Below the pieces are notes generated by a model. The model had not been told where the DNA came from and did not search any database. It was given only the letters and a program-made list of their open reading frames with translations. A stretch of DNA of 64,000 nucleotides from the NCBI GenBank assembly GCA_020634235.1, contig JACKCB010000006.1, forward strand, positions 124,001 to 188,000. Direction: 5' to 3'. A program made the translations under genes and the position numbers. Shown piece after piece: positions 1 to 7,068 of the stretch (positions are counted from its first letter, which is position 1; the number at the start of each line of letters is the position of its first letter). This DNA is from Ardenticatenaceae bacterium (lineage in GTDB: Bacteria > Chloroflexota > Anaerolineae > Promineifilales > Promineifilaceae).

Positions 1-444
1 CATAACACGGGCATAGGACCAAAGTACCTGCAAATAGTATCCTATCTTTAACCTTTCGTTAACCATTTGTTTGCAAGGTGCGGGTATCATAGTCCTCTGT
101 TGCGGACGGTCGTGCCGGCCCCGCATTGTTGCCACCAACGTTCTTCACTGCTGCCAACATCACGCGCCATTGCTGCTCCCATCCCAGGCCGGCCGTCCTG
201 CCTTCCTTTTTTGCTCACGGAGTCACCCGTCCTGTTTGTCCCCTGATCGCTGAACAGCCGGAATCTTGACACTCGTTGTCAGGTATGATGGATAGACTGG
301 AAGACTGGGCCTGGTTCGCTTGCTGCGGCGGCATGCCGTCCGGCGAGGGTCGTTACGACAGACCTTCATCATCTATCAGACCCATGAACAGCATCTGGCC
401 AGCCATCGTTCCCCGTCCATGGGCCGTTCCACAAGGAGTTTACG
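1..444. other. Non-coding stretch, no convincing gene
   Basis: No open frame here has a ribosome-binding site, recognisable protein family or codon pattern like the neighbours. A TTGACA hexamer at 266-271 has no suitably spaced -10 box (TATGAT at 284 is only 12 bases away), so I do not call a promoter, although the 5' end of the next gene must be transcribed from somewhere here or upstream. Confidence 0.5.
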
Positions 445-942
445 ATGTCTAATCTGCAAGTACGCCTGGTAAACCTATCCCCCCTGCGCGTGGCCAGCCT
501 GTCGGGCTTTGGCCCTAACCCGGAAGACCTGGCTTTCCAGAAGCTAGATGCCTGGGCTGGCCCCCGTGGCCTGCTGGCCGATCCGGAAAAGCATCCGGTC
601 TTTGGCTTCAACAATCCCGATCCTGTGGCCGGCAACCCGGACTATGGGTACGAGCTGTGGATTGTGGTTGGGCCGGAGTTCGAGCTGGCCGAAGGTGATG
701 CGGTGCGCCTGCACAACTTCCCCGGCGGTCGCTATGCCGTTACGCGCTGCGAAGTGCCCGAAGGGGATGCCCCGGGCCTGGAGGTCATTGGCCAGACCTG
801 GCAGAAGCTGGTCGCCTGGCGGGACGAAAATGGCTACCAGCGTGGCCACCAGCAGTGGCTGGAGAAAATGGTCCCGGCGGACCTCCCTGGCATCCGCTTC
901 GTCCTCGATCTTTACCTGCCCATCGCCGAGCGTTTAGTGTAA
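445..942 (+). CDS. GyrI-like / AraC effector-binding domain protein
   Basis: A 165-residue stand-alone protein that resembles the GyrI-like small-molecule-binding domain (also called AraC effector-binding or SOUL-like fold). The opening beta strand VRLVNLSPLRVASL, the central YELWIVVGPEF strand and the loop GGRYAVTRCEV match the usual layout of that family. There is no helix-turn-helix, so it would bind a ligand or protein partner rather than DNA by itself. An AAGGAG ribosome site sits just before the ATG. It is monocistronic: a hairpin terminator follows and the next gene is convergent. Family members range from gyrase inhibitors to drug sensors and hydrolases, so the ligand cannot be stated. 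Confidence 0.7.
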   Translation: MSNLQVRLVNLSPLRVASLSGFGPNPEDLAFQKLDAWAGPRGLLADPEKHPVFGFNNPDPVAGNPDYGYELWIVVGPEFELAEGDAVRLHNFPGGRYAVTRCEVPEGDAPGLEVIGQTWQKLVAWRDENGYQRGHQQWLEKMVPADLPGIRFVLDLYLPIAERLV

Positions 943-966
943 ATTTGTCACATCTGTGTCAACTGG

Positions 967-1015
967 GGCATAGGCCTGGCAACTCCCCGAGCTCTGCCGG
1001 GCCTATGCCTGTTTA
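967..1015. terminator. Hairpin terminator between convergent genes
   Basis: Arms 967-981 (GGCATAGGCCTGGCA) and 995-1009 pair at 14 of 15 positions around a 13-base loop and are followed by TGTTTA. It lies exactly between the stop of the GyrI-like gene and the stop of the convergent membrane protein gene, so it may serve both strands. The T-run is weak. Confidence 0.6.
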
Positions 1016-1741
1016 CACGCCGGCGCTGGCGACGAGCAGGGCCAGGAAGAGCAGGAAGGTGATCAGGCTCCCCGGCCGGGAAACACGGGCCACATAGATC
1101 AAGCGGGGGGGCAAAAACAGCCCCAGGTAGAGCAGGAAGAGCAGCAAACCGGGCAGCGGGCTGCCCCCGGCCGGGGGGAAGCGCACAAACAGCGCCTGCC
1201 ACACCGCCGTCAGCACCACCGCCATTAAATTCACTCCCACCAGCCCCAGGTAACTCAGTAGATAGTAGCGCGGCGTAAATGGCGGCACAATCTGTTCCGA
1301 CTGCGTCGACAGCATCAGCATGTACACCAGCGCCAGGCCAAACCAACTGGCCGGCGTCAGCAGCAGATAAATCGTCGCCGACGGTTCATCCAGGATCGTC
1401 TGCTCCAGCCGTACCACCGAATCCAGAAAGCCGGTGGTATAAGCCGTCGCCAGGCTAATGGTCAGGGCGAACAGAACGCCCAGCACGGCCAGCGCCCGCC
1501 GCGAAGCCAGCAAACTTGTCAGCCAGCCCGGCCCCGGCCGGGGTGATTCCGGCTGCAGCTTCTTCATGGCATACACCGCCAGGCAAAACAGCACAAAAAA
1601 AAGGCCCAGCAGCACCGAATTAAAAAAGCCCAGCTTCCCAAACTGACCCAGCAGCACCGGCCCCAGCCACAAAAATAGCCCTACCCCGGTCAGGTCAGCC
1701 AAAATCGGCAAAACAACAGAAGCAAGTGGTTTCATCATCAT
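1013..1741 (-). CDS. Polytopic membrane protein of unknown function
   Basis: A 242-residue, strongly hydrophobic protein with about six or seven predicted membrane segments (around residues 8-28, 38-58, 85-105, 125-145, 160-185, 198-215 and 225-240) separated by short polar loops. No catalytic motif is recognisable. Three consecutive methionines begin the frame, so the exact start is open (1741, 1738 or 1735) and there is no clear ribosome site. It stands alone between a convergent gene and a non-coding gap carrying a repeat. It could be a small transporter or sensor component, but nothing in the sequence decides this. Confidence 0.65.
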   Translation of the reverse strand: MMMKPLASVVLPILADLTGVGLFLWLGPVLLGQFGKLGFFNSVLLGLFFVLFCLAVYAMKKLQPESPRPGPGWLTSLLASRRALAVLGVLFALTISLATAYTTGFLDSVVRLEQTILDEPSATIYLLLTPASWFGLALVYMLMLSTQSEQIVPPFTPRYYLLSYLGLVGVNLMAVVLTAVWQALFVRFPPAGGSPLPGLLLFLLYLGLFLPPRLIYVARVSRPGSLITFLLFLALLVASAGV

Positions 1742-1764
1742 GTGTCGCGACTATGCACGTCCTT

Positions 1765-1813
1765 GAGGGCTGAGCTTGTCGAAGCCCGGTTCCGCCTTCG
1801 ACCGGCTCAGGCT
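1765..1813. repeat. 49-bp palindromic intergenic repeat, copy 1
   Basis: This copy is inverted relative to 51569-51617 and matches it at roughly 40 of 49 positions. It is itself a hairpin: CTGAGCTTGTCGAAG and CTTCGACCGGCTCAG pair at 13 of 15 positions. Both copies lie in gaps between genes. It looks like a REP-type dispersed palindrome. Confidence 0.7.
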
Positions 1814-1914
1814 ACACCAGTGTAGTCACCTTGTATCTCCAACGTAAGCCAATTGTACCAGCCCGCGCCAGAAAGGTAAGCCAGTGGCCAATACCCATTT
1901 GCCCACCTGGCTAA

Positions 1915-1943
1915 TTGTGCCCGGCGAGCACTGCCTCTATAAT
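1915..1943 (+). promoter_or_regulatory. Sigma70-type promoter for the SPFH operon
   Basis: TTGTGC (1915-1920), a 17-base spacer and a perfect TATAAT (1938-1943) stand about 150 bases before the first SPFH gene. It lies in the 353-base gap 1742-2094, whose only other feature is the palindromic repeat at 1765. The long untranslated leader (about 1950-2094) shows no obvious hairpin. Confidence 0.7.
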
Positions 1944-2094
1944 AACTTACAATGGCGCCAATGTTCGCGCCGCAGTCGCCCGGATGTCACACCCCCAAAA
2001 GCGCTCCCCCCAAACGGCGCGCCCGTCAGAAGCGACAAGAGTCTTCCTTCATCCTTCTCACCTTTCAAAAAAGCAAGCTTTCAAAGGAGGCAGT

Positions 2095-3075
2095 ATGTGG
2101 ATATTTCTAGGCATAGTCATCGGGTTCCTTGGTTGGTTCGGCCTGCGCTACGTGCTTAGCGGCTTCTTCACCGTCAACCAGGCCGAACTCGCCGTAAAAA
2201 CCAGCTTCGGCCGGGCCCAACGCATCAAGGGCATCACCACCCTTGACGATCCCATCGCCGAATTCCTGCGGCAGAAAGAGCGCGAGCGCTACATCTACCC
2301 CCAGGTGCGCGTCATTCCCCCCGGCGGCCCCTACTTCCGCTGGCCCTGGCAGCGCGTCTACAAAGTGTCCACCGCCACCGAAACCATCAGCATGGCTTTC
2401 GACCCCCAAAACCCCAAGGTCAACCAGGGCGGGCAAGTGCTGGATGCCGTCACCAAAGACCACCTCAACATCGGCCTCACCGGCCAGATTCGCTACCGTG
2501 TGTCCGAACGCAACCTCTACGCCTACCTTTTTGGCGTTAAGAACCCCATCGCCCACGTCATGGGCTACTTCGTCGCCGTCCTGCGTGAACGCATCGCCAG
2601 TTTTGAAGCACCCAACGACCAACAGGATGACCTGCTCGATATTGACACCATCGGTGGCGTCTCCATTAACGACCTGCGCAAAAACCTGACCGACCTGAAC
2701 GAACATATGGACCGCGAATGCCTTTCCTCGGCGGCTCGCTATGGCATGGTTCTCGACGCCTCGCTCATCACCGGCATCGACCCGCCCAACGAGGTTGAGT
2801 CGGCCCTGGCGGCCATCAATACCGCCCACAACCACGTCTCCTCGGAGATCAGCCTGGCCCAGGCTACGGCTGACCAGCGAATCGTGCAGTCGAAGCGTGC
2901 CGTGGAGATTGAGACGCTGCGCGCCCAGGCTGAGGTGGAGCCGCTGAATTCGCTGGCCGCCCAATTGGGCGAGCTAAAGCGCAACGGCCCCGACACGCTG
3001 GCCTCGTATGAGCGTAGTGTGCGCCTGAAATTGTATCAGAAGGCAAAGCGTATCTTTGTGGAGGCAGCGCAATGA
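2095..3075 (+). CDS. SPFH/Band 7 (stomatin/prohibitin-like) membrane protein 1
   Basis: A 326-residue protein with one N-terminal membrane segment (about residues 2-24), an SPFH domain (about 28-220, including the strand VNQAELAVKTSFGRAQ and the proline-rich turn IPPGGPYFRWPWQRV) and a C-terminal alanine/glutamate-rich coiled coil (about 240-326). SPFH proteins assemble into large rings on the membrane and organise lipid domains or proteases. I chose the ATG at 2095 because AAAGGAGG lies just upstream and the membrane segment starts immediately; the upstream extension of the frame is proline-rich and lacks such a site. The stop overlaps the start of a second SPFH gene, so the two products probably form a hetero-oligomer, as HflK and HflC do. 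Confidence 0.85.
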   Translation: MWIFLGIVIGFLGWFGLRYVLSGFFTVNQAELAVKTSFGRAQRIKGITTLDDPIAEFLRQKERERYIYPQVRVIPPGGPYFRWPWQRVYKVSTATETISMAFDPQNPKVNQGGQVLDAVTKDHLNIGLTGQIRYRVSERNLYAYLFGVKNPIAHVMGYFVAVLRERIASFEAPNDQQDDLLDIDTIGGVSINDLRKNLTDLNEHMDRECLSSAARYGMVLDASLITGIDPPNEVESALAAINTAHNHVSSEISLAQATADQRIVQSKRAVEIETLRAQAEVEPLNSLAAQLGELKRNGPDTLASYERSVRLKLYQKAKRIFVEAAQ

Positions 3076-3968
3076 GTATCCTGCAACTTTTGACCGCCGC
3101 GGTGGTTAGTTTCTTCTTCTTCTTGATTGCCGAACCAATGGTGCGTTTCTTCTTGCGCATGTTTGGCGTGTACGACATTGTCAACGAGGGCACCTGCCAT
3201 GTTTACGTGCTCTTTGGCCGGGTCATGGCTGTGCTGCACGAGCCAGGGCTGCAATTGCTGTGGCTGAAGATGGGACCGATGGCCATCATCGCCCGCTGGT
3301 TGGGCCAGCGCCACGTGCTGGATATGCGGCTGGACCAGGAGTATCTGCGCAGCCAGCCGGTAAACTCGGAAGAGGGCGCGCCCATCGGCATTGGCATCTG
3401 GTACGAGATGAAGATCAGCGACCCGGTGGCCTACCTGTTCAAGAACACCGATCCGCGCGGCTCATTGGCCGCCAACGTTAGCAATGCTACGGTGCGTTCG
3501 CTGAGCAATATGCCCCTGGCCGATATGTTGGAATCGCGCCACGTCATGAGCCAGACGGTGCGGATGGAAGTGTCGCCCAAGTCGGAGCAGTGGGGGTATA
3601 AGCTAGGCTCCGTCTATATCCGCAAGGTGCATTTCCGCGATACGGGGATGATTCGCCAGATTGAGGAAAAGGTGGTGAACCGGCTGCGCCAGGTGACCTC
3701 GGCCATCTTGCAGGACGGGGCCAACCGGGTCAGCGTTATCACCAGCACGGCCGAACGCCGCGCGGCCGTGGAGTTTGCCAAGGCGCAGGCGATGCGCCCC
3801 AAGATTGTGGGCGAGGCGCTGCAGCAGATTAACGAAGATGCTGAGGTGTCTGCGGCGATGTTCCGCATTCTGGAAATGGAAGAGATGATGAAGAGCGAGG
3901 GGCAGATTCTGATGATGCCGCCCCGCTCTGAACTGCTGACGCAGCTGCTGGCTGCCGAAGCTGTCTAA
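3072..3968 (+). CDS. SPFH/Band 7 (stomatin/prohibitin-like) membrane protein 2
   Basis: A 298-residue partner of the preceding gene, joined to it by an ATGA overlap. Residues 5-25 form a membrane segment, followed by an SPFH core (about 35-215; note GLQLLWLKMGPMA and the strand PIGIGIWYEMKISDPVAYL) and a helical, charged C-terminus (about 220-298) typical of oligomerising SPFH proteins. It shares only the fold with its neighbour, not obvious sequence repeats, so the pair is an old duplication. A terminator hairpin follows the stop. No protease or NfeD-type partner is encoded next to it. Confidence 0.85.
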   Translation: MSILQLLTAAVVSFFFFLIAEPMVRFFLRMFGVYDIVNEGTCHVYVLFGRVMAVLHEPGLQLLWLKMGPMAIIARWLGQRHVLDMRLDQEYLRSQPVNSEEGAPIGIGIWYEMKISDPVAYLFKNTDPRGSLAANVSNATVRSLSNMPLADMLESRHVMSQTVRMEVSPKSEQWGYKLGSVYIRKVHFRDTGMIRQIEEKVVNRLRQVTSAILQDGANRVSVITSTAERRAAVEFAKAQAMRPKIVGEALQQINEDAEVSAAMFRILEMEEMMKSEGQILMMPPRSELLTQLLAAEAV

Positions 3969-3985
3969 GCCGCATCGCGCAGACG

Positions 3986-4025
3986 GACCTGGCAGGTCGC
4001 CCAGACTTGCCAGGTCTTTGTTTTC
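3986..4025 (+). terminator. Rho-independent terminator after the SPFH operon
   Basis: Perfect 9-bp arms GACCTGGCA (3986-3994) and TGCCAGGTC (4008-4016) are followed directly by TTTGTTTTC. Position and T-run fit an intrinsic terminator ending the two-gene SPFH transcript. The next gene's ribosome site begins one base later. Confidence 0.75.
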
Positions 4026-4038
4026 AGGAGGGTAGAAC

Positions 4039-6153
4039 ATGAATGACGCGGCTTCGCTGGTGCCGTTTTTCAACCCGGCCGGGGTGGTTATCCTCGGCGC
4101 TACGCAAAACCCCACCAAGCTAGGCTTTGTCCTGACCCGCAACCTGGCCCAATGCGGCTACCGCGGCGCTGTTCACTTTGTCAACCCCGGCGGTGGGCAG
4201 TACCGCGACCACCCCTTCCACCGCCGCGTGGCCGACGTCCCCGACCCCGTGGACCTGGCCATGCTCCTCATCCCTGCGCCCGCTGTGCCCCAGGCCCTAA
4301 CCGAATGCGGCCAGCGGGGCATCCGCGCCGTCATCATCGCCTCTGGCGGTTTCCGCGAAACCGGCCCGGCCGGGGCCGAGCTAGAAGAAACCTGCCTGAC
4401 CATCGCCCAAAAATACCAGATGCGCCTCATCGGCCCCAACTGCATCGGCCTGCTAGACACCCACCTGCCGCTGGACACCACCTTCCTGCCCCCGCCCGGC
4501 CCCACCCCTGGCGATGTGGCCTTCATTTCCCATTCCGGGGCAATTTGCGCCGCCGTCACCGACTGGGCGCGCGGCCAGGGTTTTGGCCTGTCGCGCCTGA
4601 TCAGCCTGGGCAACCAGGCCGACGTGTGCGAGACGGACATGCTGGCCCCCGTGGCCGCCGATTCTGACACGCGGGTCATCACCCTCTACCTGGAAGGGGT
4701 GCGCGACGGTCGCCGCTTTGTGGCCGAGGCGGCCCAGGCGGCGCGGCAAAAGCCGCTCATTGTGCTCAAAGTAGGGCGCTCGGAGAGTGGGCGGCGGGCG
4801 GTGGCCTCGCATACCGGCGCGCTGGCCGGCCAGGAGTCTGCCCTGGAGGCGGCCTTTCGCCGCGCCGGCGTGCTGCGGGCCGATACCAGTGAGGCGCTGT
4901 TTGACTGGGCGCGGGCGCTGGCCTGGTGTGCTCCCCCGGCCGGGCGCGGGGTCGCCGTTCTCACCAATGCCGGCGGGCCGGGCATTACCGCCGCCGACGC
5001 CCTGGAAGGGTATGGGCTGTACCTGGCCGATTTGCAGCCCGCGACACAGCAGGCGCTGGTGGCCATGCTGCCGCCGGCCGCCAGCACCCGCAACCCGGTC
5101 GACATGCTGGCCTCGGCCACCCCGCAAGATTATGCCGACGCCCTGCACCTGCTGCTGGCCGACCCCGGCGTCCACAGTGTGCTGGTTATTGTGCCGCCGC
5201 CGCTCATGAGCGCCGCCGGCGGCGTGGCCCGGGCGCTCATCCCGCTCATTCATACCGGCGGCAAGCCGGTGGTGGTGGCCCTGATGGGGGAGCGTATGAT
5301 CCAGGAGGCGGTGGAGCATTTTCGCTCGGAGCGCATCCCGGAGTACCGTTTCCCGGAGCGCGCGGCCAGTGCCCTGGCGGTACTGGTGCAGCGGGCGGAG
5401 TTCCTGGCGCGGGAAGAAACCCGGCCGGGACCGGTGACCGGGGTAGACCCGGCCGGGGCGCAGGCCATCCTGAACGAACTGCAATTGCAGCCGGGCGAAT
5501 TCCTGCCGCAGAAGGGGGTGCAAGGGCTGTTGGCCGCTTATGGGATTGCCACGCCGCCGGCGGCGCTGGCCCGCACCGCGGCCGAAGCGGTGGCCCTGGC
5601 CCAGGGGATGGGCTTCCCGGTGGCCCTGAAGATTGCCGCGCCCGACGTTGTACACAAGTCGGATGTGGGCGGGCTGCTGCTGAACCTGACCAGCCCGGAG
5701 GCGGTCTCGCTGGGCTTTGCCATGCTGCTGGACCGGGTGCAGGCCGCCCGGCCGGGGGCCACCATTTGGGGGGCCACGGTGCAAAAGATGATCCCGGCCG
5801 GGCAAGAGGTGATTGTGGGCTGTGTGCAGGACCCTCAGTTTGGCCCGGTGCTGATGTTTGGCTCTGGTGGGGTGGAGGTGGAGGGGCTGCAAGATGTGGC
5901 CTTTGCCCTGGCCCCGCCCACAGCCGACGAGGTGGATTATTTGCTGGCCCAAACGTGGGCGGGGCGTAAGCTGGCCGGCTACCGCAGCCTGCCACCGGCC
6001 GATGAGGCGGCCGTGCGCCAGGTGTTGGTCCGCCTGGGCCAACTGGCGGCCGACTTTCCGGCGTTGGCGGAGATTGAGATCAACCCGCTGCGTGTGCTCC
6101 CGGCCGGGGCCGGGGCAGTGGCCCTGGACGTGCGCGCCCGCCTGCGCAGCTAA
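4039..6153 (+). CDS. ADP-forming acetate/acyl-CoA ligase, fused alpha and beta parts
   Basis: A 704-residue enzyme of the ADP-forming acyl-CoA synthetase superfamily, which interconverts acyl-CoA, ADP and phosphate with acid, CoA and ATP. In order: a CoA-binding Rossmann domain (about 10-135), two succinyl-CoA-ligase-like domains (about 150-450) and an ATP-grasp domain (about 490-704). The phosphohistidine loop SHTGALAG places the catalytic His at residue 258, and the ATP-grasp motif HKSDVGG has His 539; both match the two-histidine relay known for this family. There is no C-terminal GNAT domain, so it is not a Pat-type protein acetyltransferase. AGGAGG precedes the ATG by six bases. Substrate (acetate, propionate or branched acids) cannot be read from sequence. 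Confidence 0.9.
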   Translation: MNDAASLVPFFNPAGVVILGATQNPTKLGFVLTRNLAQCGYRGAVHFVNPGGGQYRDHPFHRRVADVPDPVDLAMLLIPAPAVPQALTECGQRGIRAVIIASGGFRETGPAGAELEETCLTIAQKYQMRLIGPNCIGLLDTHLPLDTTFLPPPGPTPGDVAFISHSGAICAAVTDWARGQGFGLSRLISLGNQADVCETDMLAPVAADSDTRVITLYLEGVRDGRRFVAEAAQAARQKPLIVLKVGRSESGRRAVASHTGALAGQESALEAAFRRAGVLRADTSEALFDWARALAWCAPPAGRGVAVLTNAGGPGITAADALEGYGLYLADLQPATQQALVAMLPPAASTRNPVDMLASATPQDYADALHLLLADPGVHSVLVIVPPPLMSAAGGVARALIPLIHTGGKPVVVALMGERMIQEAVEHFRSERIPEYRFPERAASALAVLVQRAEFLAREETRPGPVTGVDPAGAQAILNELQLQPGEFLPQKGVQGLLAAYGIATPPAALARTAAEAVALAQGMGFPVALKIAAPDVVHKSDVGGLLLNLTSPEAVSLGFAMLLDRVQAARPGATIWGATVQKMIPAGQEVIVGCVQDPQFGPVLMFGSGGVEVEGLQDVAFALAPPTADEVDYLLAQTWAGRKLAGYRSLPPADEAAVRQVLVRLGQLAADFPALAEIEINPLRVLPAGAGAVALDVRARLRS

Positions 6154-6175
6154 TGGGCGCACGCGCCGTGGGCCG

Positions 6176-6193
6176 CGCAAAGCGTGCTTTGCG
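6176..6193 (+). other. Short hairpin at the CPBP protease start
   Basis: CGCAAAG-CGTG-CTTTGCG forms a perfect 7-bp stem ending two bases before the preferred ATG at 6196, where a ribosome site would normally be. No Shine-Dalgarno sequence is visible. It may be chance, a weak terminator of the upstream gene, or a structure that limits initiation. Confidence 0.35.
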
Positions 6194-6195
6194 GT

Positions 6196-7068
6196 ATGGA
6201 ACTTGTGCAAAACCGTCTGCTTAACGTTTTCACCATTGACCTGCCCTTGCGGCAGCCCTTCCGGTGGCGCGTCTTATTGACGCTGGTACTCCTCTACTTC
6301 CTGGGCAACCTGGCCGGGCTTCCCCTTTTGCGCGCCACCCAGGCGCCCATCGAACCCTTTTGGCTTTGGGGCGTGGCTACCCTGGTTTCGGCCTTGATCC
6401 TGGGCCTTAGTCTGGTCCTGGCCAACCGCACCGCGCTTGGGGCACCTTTCCTGGCCGGGCAGCTACCGCCGGACGCGCGGTTACCCTGGCTGCGAACCGG
6501 GCTGGCCCTGACTGTTTTGCTTATTGTTGCCGGCCTGCCCTTTAGCTTGTGGTTGAATCTGAATGTGGATCCGGCCCATTACCCGGCCGCTGCCCCGTTG
6601 ATCCTGGCTTCGGTGAAGGCGGGTGTTGTTGAGGAACTCGGCTATCGTTTCTTCATGGTTTCGCTGTTGGTCTGGCTGGGCAGCCGCTTCAGCCGCGGCC
6701 AGGATGGTCGACCGACCCGCCGAGTTTATTGGGCGGCTATCCTCCTGGCCGGATTGATTTTTGGCTGGGCGCACGTAGACGCCAGGTTGGGGGTGCCCCA
6801 GGCGACTCTCGGTGCTTTGGCCAGCCTCATGATCTTGTCTACCCTGCTAGGCGTGGCTTTTGGCTGGTTTCTGTGGCGGCTGGGCCTTGAGTGGGCTGTC
6901 TTCGCCCACTTTGCCTACGATGCTGTGGTTAGTGCTGTGCTGCTCAAAGTCTATCTGTTGGCCAATGTCCTGGTTTGGATTGGGTTTGTGGCTATCGTGC
7001 TCCTGGTTACCTGGGCGGCATGGCGGGCCATAAGGCCAACCGGTCATCTCACCGGGTCCCGCTCCTAG
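6196..7068 (+). CDS. CPBP-family intramembrane glutamic endopeptidase (CAAX protease-like)
   Basis: A 290-residue protein with about eight membrane segments and the three signature motifs of the CPBP/Abi family: EELGYR (Glu146, Glu147, Arg151), FGWAHVD (His193) and HFAYD (His238, Asp242). These residues make up the active site of Rce1-like proteases that cut prenylated or other membrane substrates. The open frame could begin at a GTG at 6184, but the ATG at 6196 gives a normal N-terminus. Its last codons overlap by four bases the convergent cyclase gene, so no terminator fits between them. Substrate unknown; bacterial members are linked to bacteriocin immunity or protein maturation. Confidence 0.85.
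   Translation: MELVQNRLLNVFTIDLPLRQPFRWRVLLTLVLLYFLGNLAGLPLLRATQAPIEPFWLWGVATLVSALILGLSLVLANRTALGAPFLAGQLPPDARLPWLRTGLALTVLLIVAGLPFSLWLNLNVDPAHYPAAAPLILASVKAGVVEELGYRFFMVSLLVWLGSRFSRGQDGRPTRRVYWAAILLAGLIFGWAHVDARLGVPQATLGALASLMILSTLLGVAFGWFLWRLGLEWAVFAHFAYDAVVSAVLLKVYLLANVLVWIGFVAIVLLVTWAAWRAIRPTGHLTGSRS

Noticed and set aside
71..253. Short open frame near the left edge
   Set aside because: No ribosome site, unusual composition and no similarity; treated as non-coding.
266..294. TTGACA as a promoter -35 box
   Set aside because: The nearest -10-like TATGAT is only 12 bases away and nothing matches at 16-18 bases.
2107..2964. Minus-strand open frame of 285 codons opposite the first SPFH gene
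   Set aside because: No ribosome site or family; it is the shadow of the SPFH frame.
4453..6210. Long minus-strand open frame of 585 codons
   Set aside because: It lies opposite the acyl-CoA ligase, is rich in Gly/His/Arg/Gln with no domain, and long antisense frames are expected in GC-rich DNA.
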